Shown: piece after piece, positions 14,912-22,231 of the stretch
How the letters are laid out: every line of letters begins with the position of its first letter
Position numbering within the stretch: the first letter of the stretch is position 1
Assembly (NCBI RefSeq): GCF_002198665.1
Contig: NZ_MWLM01000037.1
Location: 92,675 to 136,858 of the forward strand
Source: Novosphingobium sp. B 225
GTDB taxonomy: Bacteria > Pseudomonadota > Alphaproteobacteria > Sphingomonadales > Sphingomonadaceae
Length of the DNA stretch: 44,184 bases
Reading direction: 5' to 3'
Made by a program: the position numbers and the translations under genes
Notes under the pieces: model-generated
What the model was told of the DNA's origin: nothing
The model's database searches: none
The model's input: only the letters and a program-made list of their open reading frames with translations

Positions 14912-17905
14912 ATGAAGAAGTCAGCGAAGCTCATGCGAGTGGCATTACTTGTCAATGCCGCGACATTGGTGGCGGTTCCGCAGACAGTTCTGGCGCAACA
15001 GGCTGCTGCAGCCCCGGCGGCGGATGCAGCCGGTGATAGCGAGATCACGGTCGTCGGCAGCCGGATTGAAAATGTGAAGATCGCAGGCGCACTGCCGGTT
15101 ACCGTGCTCAATGCCGAACAGATCGCGGCAACTGGCAGCGTTTCGGGCGATGACCTGTTCCGATCGATCCCGCAGGCGGGCGACGTCCAGTTCCAGGAAT
15201 CGCGGACCACCGGCAACCTCAACGATGCGCGCGGGGACAACGCCTCGATCAACTTGCGCAGCGTCGGCACGGGCAACACGCTGGTGCTGGTAAATGGCCG
15301 CCGGATGATCCTGACCCCGGGCACCCAGACCGAGAATTTCGTGCCGGTGCAAACCGCCAATACCAATTCGATCCCGGTCGGCGCGGTCCGCCGGCTGGAA
15401 GTGCTGCGCGATGGCGCTGCGGCGATCTATGGCGCGGATGCCGTGGCCGGGGTGGTCAACGTGGTGCTCGATGATCGCTACACAGGCGTGCGCGTCGATG
15501 GCCGCTATGGCTTTGCCGATGGCACCAGTGAAGCCACAATCGCGGGCAAGGCGGGGATCGAAACCAAGTCGGGCGGCCACTTCCTGCTGTTCGGCAGCTA
15601 TACCCACCGCACCCCCCTGTTCGCCAGCGAGCGCGATTTTTCGGCGAGTGAAAACCACATGCCCGCGCTGGTCGGCACTCCTTGGGAAGGGGATGCATCG
15701 TTCGACAACCGCTCCACTTCCTCACCGTGGGGCAGCTTCACCACCGTCCCCGTCACCACGGTCCGGCAGGGCACGGCTACGCTGACCACATCAGGCGTGT
15801 TCCATATCGAACCGACTTCGAACACGGCGGCGGGCTGTTCCAGCACAGTGATTGCCGGCAACCTGTGCCTCAAGTCGGGCACGATCACCGGCGCGACCGA
15901 CCGCGTGCTGCGTTATGATGAGAACCCGGACCGAACGATCCGTGGCGGACTGGATCGGATCAATCTGTTCAGCACCTTCAAACAGGATCTGGGCGGGGTC
16001 GAACTGTTCGGCGAGGCCGGATACTATCACGCCAAGCTGGAAGGGCAGCGCGAACAGTCTGCGCCGATTTCCAGCGCAGTGATCTCGATTCCGACCACGG
16101 CCTATTACAACCCGTTCGGCCCGACCACCATTGGCGGGGTCGCCAATCCCAACCGGCTGGCGAATCTGACCGGCGTTCCGACCAGCGGCCTTGCGCTGCG
16201 CATGACCACTTATCGTCCGGTCGATACTGGTCCGCGCATCTTCGAAGTGACCGACAATATGGCCCGGGGCCTGCTGGGGCTGCGCGGTGAGTTCGGCAAG
16301 TTCAAGTGGGAATCGGCCGCAACCTATTCCTGGGCCAAGACCGACGATTTCACCAAGAACGCCATCAGCAACACCAAGTTCCAGCAGGCGATCGCCCTTT
16401 CCACTCCCGATGCCTACAACCCGTTCAACGGCGGCAGCCAGACCAACAATTCGCTGGGCGACGGCACGCCCAACAGCGCAGCGACGATCAATTCGTTCCT
16501 GGTCGGGGTCCACCGCATCGGCAAGACTTCGTTGGCGACCTGGGATTTCAAGCTGTCGAATTCCGATCTGTTCAATCTGCCGGGCGGCGCAGTCGGTTTT
16601 GCCAGCGGGGTCGAAGTGCGCCGCGAAACCTATCAGGATGATCGCGACGACCGGCTGGACGGAACGATCACCTATAAGGACGTGGTCAGCGGCATCACCT
16701 ATGGCACCGACATCATGGGGGCCAGCCCCGCACCGGATGTGAAGGCTCATCGCACCATCGCTGCGGCTTATCTTGAACTGGCGGTGCCAGTGATTTCGGA
16801 AGAGATGAATGTTCCGCTGGTGCAGTCGCTCGACCTGCAGCTTGCTGCACGCGATGAACACTATTCGGACTTTGGCAATGTGCTGAAGCCCAAGGTGGCG
16901 GGCGTGTGGTCCGTGCTGGACGGGATGAAATTCCGCTCCTCCTGGTCGCAAAGCTACCGCGCACCGAACCTGGCGCAGTTCTACAGCGCGGGAACACAAG
17001 TGGCCAACACGCGGACCGACTGGGCAGCGTGCCGGCTCAATGTGACCACCTGTACCGGGGTCAGCACATTGGAAGTGCGTTCGGGCAACCAGTCGCTCAC
17101 CCCCGAAGACGCCGAAACGATCTCAGCCGGGGTCGTGCTCCAGCCGCGCCGCTGGCTGACCATGACGATCGACTATTGGGCGCTCAATGAAATCGGCGTG
17201 ATCGGGCTGCAGGGCGCACAGAACCAGATTCTGTTCGACTACCTGGAACGCCAGAACGGCCGGACCAATCCCAATGTGGTTCGTCTGGCACCGGTCGGCA
17301 CGCAGCGGGTGGGGGACATCTCGTTCGTCAAGGATGATTACTTTAACCTGGGGCCGCGCAAGCTGCGCGGGCTGGATTTCGCGGTTAATGTCAATCTGCA
17401 GCGCACGCCGCTGGGTGATTTCAACTTCGATCTGGCCGCATCGAAGCTGATCAAGTGGGAACAGACCGCGTCCGATCTGCAGGCCCTGCTGATCGCGGCA
17501 AATGCAGCAGGCCAGTTGGGTACCGGGATTGCGATCACCCAGGCCGGAGACCAAGTGCGCCAGAACGGGAACCCGCAGTGGCGGCTTAACGGGAACGTGA
17601 CCTGGAAGTCCGGCCCGGTCACCGCAAACGTGCAGGTCAACTACGTCGGTTCGGTGTTCGATACCGGCACGGCGGTGATCAACGGTCAGTTCTATGAAGT
17701 GCCCAATTTCACCACGGTCAATGCCTACCTCCAGTTCCGCGCACCCAAGGGTTCGGGGCCGCTGGCGGGCACCCGGCTAAAGGTTGGCGCGCGCAACCTG
17801 TTTGACAAGGCGCCGCCGCTGACCTCGTCCAACTATGGCTTCAACGGCGCGCTGGCGGATCCCACCGGGCGGTTCGTTTACTTCGAACTGTCGAAGGACT
17901 TCTGA
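14912..17905 (+). CDS. TonB-dependent outer-membrane receptor
   Basis: A 997-residue receptor with a signal peptide (MKKSAKLMRVALLVNAATL, cleavage near VLAQ). A TonB box-like EITVVGSRIENV and a plug domain (about 55-200) follow, with INLRSVGTGNTLVLVNGRR, RRLEVLRDGAAAIYGADAVAGVVN. It has the long barrel of the iron-siderophore/oligomer class and ends in ELSKDF. The LRxxGxxxTLVLVNGRR plug is typical of proteobacterial receptors for peptides, nucleosides or other organic nutrients rather than of classical siderophore receptors. The ATG follows a GGGGGG ribosome site. The LysR, amino-acid dehydrogenase and gamma-glutamyltransferase genes downstream suggest import of gamma-glutamyl or amino-acid-containing compounds. 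Confidence 0.95.
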   Translation: MKKSAKLMRVALLVNAATLVAVPQTVLAQQAAAAPAADAAGDSEITVVGSRIENVKIAGALPVTVLNAEQIAATGSVSGDDLFRSIPQAGDVQFQESRTTGNLNDARGDNASINLRSVGTGNTLVLVNGRRMILTPGTQTENFVPVQTANTNSIPVGAVRRLEVLRDGAAAIYGADAVAGVVNVVLDDRYTGVRVDGRYGFADGTSEATIAGKAGIETKSGGHFLLFGSYTHRTPLFASERDFSASENHMPALVGTPWEGDASFDNRSTSSPWGSFTTVPVTTVRQGTATLTTSGVFHIEPTSNTAAGCSSTVIAGNLCLKSGTITGATDRVLRYDENPDRTIRGGLDRINLFSTFKQDLGGVELFGEAGYYHAKLEGQREQSAPISSAVISIPTTAYYNPFGPTTIGGVANPNRLANLTGVPTSGLALRMTTYRPVDTGPRIFEVTDNMARGLLGLRGEFGKFKWESAATYSWAKTDDFTKNAISNTKFQQAIALSTPDAYNPFNGGSQTNNSLGDGTPNSAATINSFLVGVHRIGKTSLATWDFKLSNSDLFNLPGGAVGFASGVEVRRETYQDDRDDRLDGTITYKDVVSGITYGTDIMGASPAPDVKAHRTIAAAYLELAVPVISEEMNVPLVQSLDLQLAARDEHYSDFGNVLKPKVAGVWSVLDGMKFRSSWSQSYRAPNLAQFYSAGTQVANTRTDWAACRLNVTTCTGVSTLEVRSGNQSLTPEDAETISAGVVLQPRRWLTMTIDYWALNEIGVIGLQGAQNQILFDYLERQNGRTNPNVVRLAPVGTQRVGDISFVKDDYFNLGPRKLRGLDFAVNVNLQRTPLGDFNFDLAASKLIKWEQTASDLQALLIAANAAGQLGTGIAITQAGDQVRQNGNPQWRLNGNVTWKSGPVTANVQVNYVGSVFDTGTAVINGQFYEVPNFTTVNAYLQFRAPKGSGPLAGTRLKVGARNLFDKAPPLTSSNYGFNGALADPTGRFVYFELSKDF

Positions 17906-17930
17906 TCGGCGTCCACGCCTCTGTTGCTGG

Positions 17931-17957
17931 CCGCATGGCGGGTGTTCCGCCATGCGG
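17931..17957. repeat. Perfect 11-bp inverted repeat covering the LysR start codon
   Basis: CCGCATGGCGG (17931-17941) and CCGCCATGCGG (17947-17957) pair perfectly around a 5-base loop (GTGTT). The right arm contains the LysR start codon at 17952 and the left arm its only purine-rich leader. There is no T-run, so it is a poor terminator. It could be a hairpin that limits LysR translation, or a dyad operator. Confidence 0.7.
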
Positions 17958-18857
17958 CTGAGGCAGATAGAAATATTCCACGCGGTTTACGCCAACGGTT
18001 CGATCAGCTCGGCCGCGCGGGCGCTTAACGTATCGCAGCCTGCGGTAAGCAAGGTGCTGCGCCATACCGAGGGCCAGCTGGGGATCAAGCTGTTCGATCT
18101 GGTTCGCGGTCGGCTGGTACCAACTGATGAAGCCCATGCCCTGTTCCGCGAAGTGGATGAGGTGTTCCACCGCGTATCTTCGCTGCAGTTGACCGCACGC
18201 AACCTGCGCAATTCGGGCGCTGGGCACTTGCGGGTCGGGATTGTACCCTCATTGGGGCTGGAAGTGTTGCCGCAAGTCGTCGCGGCGTTCCGCACCAAAA
18301 GCCCTGAAGTCACGTTCGACATCAAGACCATCCACCACAGCGATATCTTGCGTTCGCTGTATGAACGCGAATGCGACATTGCTTTTGGCTATGATCCACC
18401 GGTCCATCCGCGCCTTGCGCGCAAAAAACTGGCGTCAGCACAGCTGGTGGTGATCGCGCCACAAGGCAAATTTGCGCACAGCCGCCGCCAGCTGTCGGTA
18501 GCCGATATTCGCGAAATGGACCTGATCGGCGTGTCCAGCAGCGGCCCGATCGGCGATATCGTTGCTGCCGCCCATGCCCTGGCCCAGATCGATTTCCGCG
18601 AAGTGGCCTCGGTCGACACCTATTACATTGCAGCGGCCCTGGTCAGGCACGGTTCTGGCGTGGCGATTGTCGATGAATTCACTGCTCGCGCCACGGCGTC
18701 GCCGGGGGTAGAACTCTATCCCCTGACGCCCGAACTGACCTTTGATGTCCACGCTGCCTGGCTGGAAGACCGGCCGTTGTCGAAACTGGCCGAGCGGTTC
18801 GTCGACATGATGAAGGCAGCGCTCCGCAAGGGTGCCGATCTGCCGCCCAAGCCATAA
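17952..18857 (+). CDS. LysR family transcriptional regulator (opine-regulator-like)
   Basis: A 301-residue LysR regulator. The N-terminal winged helix (1-60) reads MRLRQIEIFHAVYANGS, SSAARALNVSQPAVSKVLRHTE, GQLGIKLF. The co-inducer domain follows (LRVGIVPSLGLEVLPQVVAAF, about 95-115). The opening RLRQIEIFHAVYANGSISSAA resembles the OccR/NocR group that senses opines (amino-acid conjugates), which agrees with the amino-acid dehydrogenase next to it. The frame is open from 17835, but the ATG at 17952 gives the canonical LysR N terminus and avoids overlap with the receptor gene. A perfect hairpin covers this ATG. It likely activates the receptor and the two downstream genes. Confidence 0.92.
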   Translation: MRLRQIEIFHAVYANGSISSAARALNVSQPAVSKVLRHTEGQLGIKLFDLVRGRLVPTDEAHALFREVDEVFHRVSSLQLTARNLRNSGAGHLRVGIVPSLGLEVLPQVVAAFRTKSPEVTFDIKTIHHSDILRSLYERECDIAFGYDPPVHPRLARKKLASAQLVVIAPQGKFAHSRRQLSVADIREMDLIGVSSSGPIGDIVAAAHALAQIDFREVASVDTYYIAAALVRHGSGVAIVDEFTARATASPGVELYPLTPELTFDVHAAWLEDRPLSKLAERFVDMMKAALRKGADLPPKP

Positions 18858-18964
18858 CCTGACCCTATGCCCAAGCCCCAACTTTGATTGGCAGCTATGC
18901 TTGCCTTGTTCCTTGCCGGATTTAGCATAAAGCAGTGTACAGGTTCAAAGACATCGACGCAGAC

Positions 18965-20215
18965 ATGATCCAGGGCGCAGAAACCCGCTGCCAGGGCCAG
19001 CTTCGCTCGGCCCTGGTGCTTGGCGCAGGTGTGGTTGGCATGGCGACAGCCTATGCCCTGGCCCGCCGGGGCGTGGCAGTGACGGTTGTTGAAAGCCGCG
19101 ATCAGCCGGGGTGTGAGGCGTCGTTCTGCAACGGCGCACAGCTCAGCTATGCCTATACTGAGGCACTTGCCAGCCCGGCCTTGCTGAAACATGCCCCGGC
19201 GGTACTGCTGGGCATGGATCCTGCGATCCGCATGGCCAGGGCGATTGATCCCGGTTATGTCGGCTGGCTGTGGCAATTCCTGCGCAATGCCGCAGGCTCG
19301 CGCTTTACCGCCAATACGCTGGCTGGTTTGCAGCTGGGTCTGGAATCCCGTCTGGCGATGCACCAGCTGCAACAGCGCCACGCGCTTGAATTCGGCCATC
19401 AGGTGACCGGCAAGTTGCATATCTACGATAACGCCGCCGCCTTTGCAGCAGCGCAGAACATGGTGGCGCGAAAGCGCGCACTGGGCGCAGAGCAAGAGGT
19501 ACTGAGCCCCGCCGAAGCCCGCCGGATCGAACGCGTGCTGGAACAGCGGCGCGATCGCTTCGTTGGCGCGGTCTACTCCCCGCAGGAAGAGGTGGGCGAT
19601 CCGCACCGGTTCTGCCTGGCGATGATGGACCTGTTGCAACGCGAATACGGGGTAACCATGCGGCTCGGTGTTAGGGCCGCAGGGATTGGGTCGGATGGCG
19701 CTGCGGCATGGATCATGACGGATGCGGGCGAGCGCATCGGCGCCGACGAGCTGGTGCTTTGCAGCGGGATTGGAACCCGCAGCTTTGCCCGCGAGCTGGG
19801 GCTGAGCACGGTCCTGATGCCGATGAAGGGATACTCCCTGACTGCGCCTGCGGGGCCAGGCCCCTTGCGGGTGAGCATTACCGATGTCGCACGCAAGGTG
19901 GTATTCTGTCCGCTGGACGGCGCGGTTCGGATTGCCGGCCTGGCTGAATTGGGAGTCAGCAATACGCGGGTAGATCCGCGTCGGTTGGACAGCCTCAAAG
20001 CTGCGGCGATGGCTGCTCTGCCCGGCGCTGCCGATTTTGACCGGGCCGGTCACGGCTGGGCCGGAATTCGTCCAATGACTGCCAGTTCGCTGCCGCAGAT
20101 CCGCCGGATCAAACCACGCATTGCAGTAAACATCGGACATGGCATGCTGGGCTGGACATATTCGATGGGCGCGGGCGAGCGGCTCGCCGCGATACTGCTG
20201 GAGAAAGTGGCATGA
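18965..20215 (+). CDS. FAD-dependent D-amino-acid dehydrogenase (DadA-like)
   Basis: A flavoprotein of the DAAO/DadA fold, about 416 residues. The FAD dinucleotide-binding motif VLGAGVVGMATAYALARRG lies near the N terminus, followed by VVESRDQPGCEASFCNGAQLSY, which is typical of DadA-type proteins. The C terminus has GWAGIRPMTASSLPQI and VNIGHGMLGWTYSMGAGERLA, the conserved FAD-binding end of this family. Expected reaction: oxidative deamination of a D-amino acid or imino acid to the keto acid, with electrons to the quinone pool. The start is uncertain: a GTG at 18935 adds ten residues, and neither start has a good ribosome site. It overlaps the gamma-glutamyltransferase gene by 4 bp, so the two are one unit. 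Confidence 0.9.
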   Translation: MIQGAETRCQGQLRSALVLGAGVVGMATAYALARRGVAVTVVESRDQPGCEASFCNGAQLSYAYTEALASPALLKHAPAVLLGMDPAIRMARAIDPGYVGWLWQFLRNAAGSRFTANTLAGLQLGLESRLAMHQLQQRHALEFGHQVTGKLHIYDNAAAFAAAQNMVARKRALGAEQEVLSPAEARRIERVLEQRRDRFVGAVYSPQEEVGDPHRFCLAMMDLLQREYGVTMRLGVRAAGIGSDGAAAWIMTDAGERIGADELVLCSGIGTRSFARELGLSTVLMPMKGYSLTAPAGPGPLRVSITDVARKVVFCPLDGAVRIAGLAELGVSNTRVDPRRLDSLKAAAMAALPGAADFDRAGHGWAGIRPMTASSLPQIRRIKPRIAVNIGHGMLGWTYSMGAGERLAAILLEKVA

Positions 20216-21945
20216 TGCACAGTTTGTGGAAGAGGCTGCGCTCGGCTGCCCTGGTGTTCGGGCTGGCAGCAATGCTGGCCGCTCCGCTCGCCGCGCAGAA
20301 GAAGCAGCTGCTTGAATACCCCAGCATCCATTCCCCGGTGGTGGGCGAACGCGGCATGGTGGTTTCGCAGAACGCTATTGCCAGCAAGGTCGGCGCGGAC
20401 ATCATCCGCCGCGGCGGCAATGCGGTCGATGCGGCGGTGGCAATGGGGTTCGCCCTGGCGGTCACGTTGCCGCGTGCGGGCAACATCGGCGGTGACGGCT
20501 TCATGCTGGTCCACGACGGGGCAAGCGGGGCGGACGTGTTCTTCGATTTCCGCTCAGTCGCGCCCAAGGCGGCCACACTGGCGATGTTTCTGGACAATCA
20601 TGGCAAGGAAAGCGCGCAGGCCAGCAAGGGCTATCTTGCCCCCTCGGTGCCGGGCACGGTTGCGGGGCTGTTCAAGGCCCATCAGCGCTTCGGCAAGCTG
20701 CCCTGGGCCAAAGTTGTCACCCCCGCAATTGCGCTTGCCCGCAGCGGTGTGGCGTTGTCCCCGGACGAAGCCTTTGTGTTCAGCTGGGGCCAGGAACGCC
20801 TGTCGAGCAATGTCTCGGCGCGGGCAACCTACTACAAGGCTGACGGATCACTCTACCGCGCGGGCGAAGTGATGAAACTGCCCGATCTGGCCTGGACTCT
20901 GACCCAGATCGCGCAGCGCGGCGCTGACGGGTTCTACAAAGGGCCGGTGGCGCAGCGCTTTGCCGCAGACATGAAAGCTAACGGCGGGCTGATCACGCTT
21001 GAGGATCTGGCCGCCTACCGCGCGGTTGAACGCCAGCCGCTGAAGGGCAGCTATCGCGGGCTGGAAGTGGTGACTGCACCCCCGGCCAGCGCGGGCGGCG
21101 CAACCTTGCTCAACATGCTCAACATCCTTGAGAATTTTGACCTCAAGGCCAGCGGCTTGGGCTCGGCCAAGAGTCTGCATCTGATGGCCGAGACGATGAA
21201 ACTGGGCTATGCTGATCGCTACAAGGTGCTGGGCGATACCGATTTTGCGAAAGTCCCGCTCAACGGTTTCATCGCCAAACCCTATGCCGCAGAGCGTGCG
21301 CGGCTGATCGATCCGGACAAGGCCAAGCCGGCGGAAGCTCTGGGCACGGGCGATCCGTGGCGGTTCGAAAGTCCTTCCACCACCCATTTTTCGGTCGCCG
21401 ATGCGCAGGGCAATGTTGTGTCCACCACCTATACCCTGGGGGCGGACTTCGGGTCGGGGGTGATGATCAAGGGCACCGGGATACTGCTCAACAACCAGAT
21501 GAACAATTTCGATCATGGCGGCGCGGCCCGCGCGCTGCGGGACGGGCTTGCCCCGCCGCCCAATGCCATGGCTCCTGGCAAGCGAATGCTGTCTACCATG
21601 ATGCCGACGATCGTGATGAAACAGGGCAAGCCGTGGCTGATCACCGGATCACCGGGCGGCAGCACGATTATCGACACGGTCTTGCAGGTCGTAGTCAACG
21701 TGGTGGACTTCAAACTCAATGTCGAGGAAGCAACCCACCAACCGCGGATTTTCCAGGATGCTGGCGACAAGTTGCGGGTCGAGCCCAATTTCAACCCCGA
21801 TACGGTGCGATTGCTTGGCACTATGGGTCACCCGATTACATCGGACGAGACCATGGGCAGTGCTCAGTCGATCATGATCGATGGCGGGCATTTTCTGGGC
21901 GCAGCGGACCCGCGACGGCCCGGCGCTTTGGCCGTGGCGCCATAA
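20212..21945 (+). CDS. ggt: Gamma-glutamyltransferase (gamma-glutamyl transpeptidase), periplasmic
   Basis: A 577-residue Ntn-hydrolase precursor. A signal peptide ends near LAAPLAAQ (about residue 29). The large subunit has GGNAVDAAVAMGFALAVT and GNIGGDGFMLVHDG. The autocleavage site is before Thr390 in PSTTHFSVADAQGN, which becomes the N-terminal nucleophile of the small subunit. It is followed by TGILLNNQMNNF and the GSPGGSTI oxyanion region. It hydrolyses or transfers gamma-glutamyl groups of glutathione-like peptides in the periplasm. Coupled to a DadA-like dehydrogenase and downstream of a TBDR, it would release amino acids from an imported gamma-glutamyl compound. It is the last gene of this cluster. 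Confidence 0.95.
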   Translation: MMHSLWKRLRSAALVFGLAAMLAAPLAAQKKQLLEYPSIHSPVVGERGMVVSQNAIASKVGADIIRRGGNAVDAAVAMGFALAVTLPRAGNIGGDGFMLVHDGASGADVFFDFRSVAPKAATLAMFLDNHGKESAQASKGYLAPSVPGTVAGLFKAHQRFGKLPWAKVVTPAIALARSGVALSPDEAFVFSWGQERLSSNVSARATYYKADGSLYRAGEVMKLPDLAWTLTQIAQRGADGFYKGPVAQRFAADMKANGGLITLEDLAAYRAVERQPLKGSYRGLEVVTAPPASAGGATLLNMLNILENFDLKASGLGSAKSLHLMAETMKLGYADRYKVLGDTDFAKVPLNGFIAKPYAAERARLIDPDKAKPAEALGTGDPWRFESPSTTHFSVADAQGNVVSTTYTLGADFGSGVMIKGTGILLNNQMNNFDHGGAARALRDGLAPPPNAMAPGKRMLSTMMPTIVMKQGKPWLITGSPGGSTIIDTVLQVVVNVVDFKLNVEEATHQPRIFQDAGDKLRVEPNFNPDTVRLLGTMGHPITSDETMGSAQSIMIDGGHFLGAADPRRPGALAVAP

Positions 21946-22149
21946 CGAGCGAAGCTACTCTGCGCGGCAAATGCCCGCTGTCATAAGCAACCCCGAACCA
22001 CTGGGCGCCTGCCGGTCACAGTGCGGCGCGCTTCACGGGCATCGTTGCCGGGCACAATGTCAGCAACCCCAGAATCCGCGATGCTCGGCCCGGAACCATT
22101 GGCACGCACCAGCAACACTTGGCGGGGTGAATCGCGCTCCCTTGACCAA

Positions 22150-22179
22150 GTGAACGTTATCATTTAGGTGAACGTTCAC
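22150..22179. promoter_or_regulatory. Tandem LacI-type operators upstream of the beta-glucan TBDR
   Basis: GTGAACGTTCAC at 22168-22179 is a perfect 12-bp palindrome with the CG centre typical of LacI-family operators. GTGAACGTTATC at 22150-22161 is an imperfect copy, and the two are spaced 18 bp apart. A third copy (one mismatch) lies before the GH3 gene at 33316-33327. The LacI protein at 31012 is the likely binder. Confidence 0.7.
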
Positions 22180-22231
22180 ATCGGCCTGATCACGGCGCGA
22201 ATCGTATAGGTAAAACGGGAGGAGTTTTGGG

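Noticed and set aside
15791..16999. A 402-codon open frame on the minus strand, antisense to a TBDR
   Set aside because: The plus strand encodes a complete receptor here; the antisense frame has no family pattern.
18716..20272. A 518-codon open frame on the minus strand
   Set aside because: It is antisense to the DadA-like gene, has no recognisable domain, and arises from the codon bias of the plus-strand genes.
21946..22149. Possible gene remnant between the gamma-glutamyltransferase and the beta-glucan TBDR
   Set aside because: Short frames on both strands show no recognisable domain, so I see nothing that can be named.
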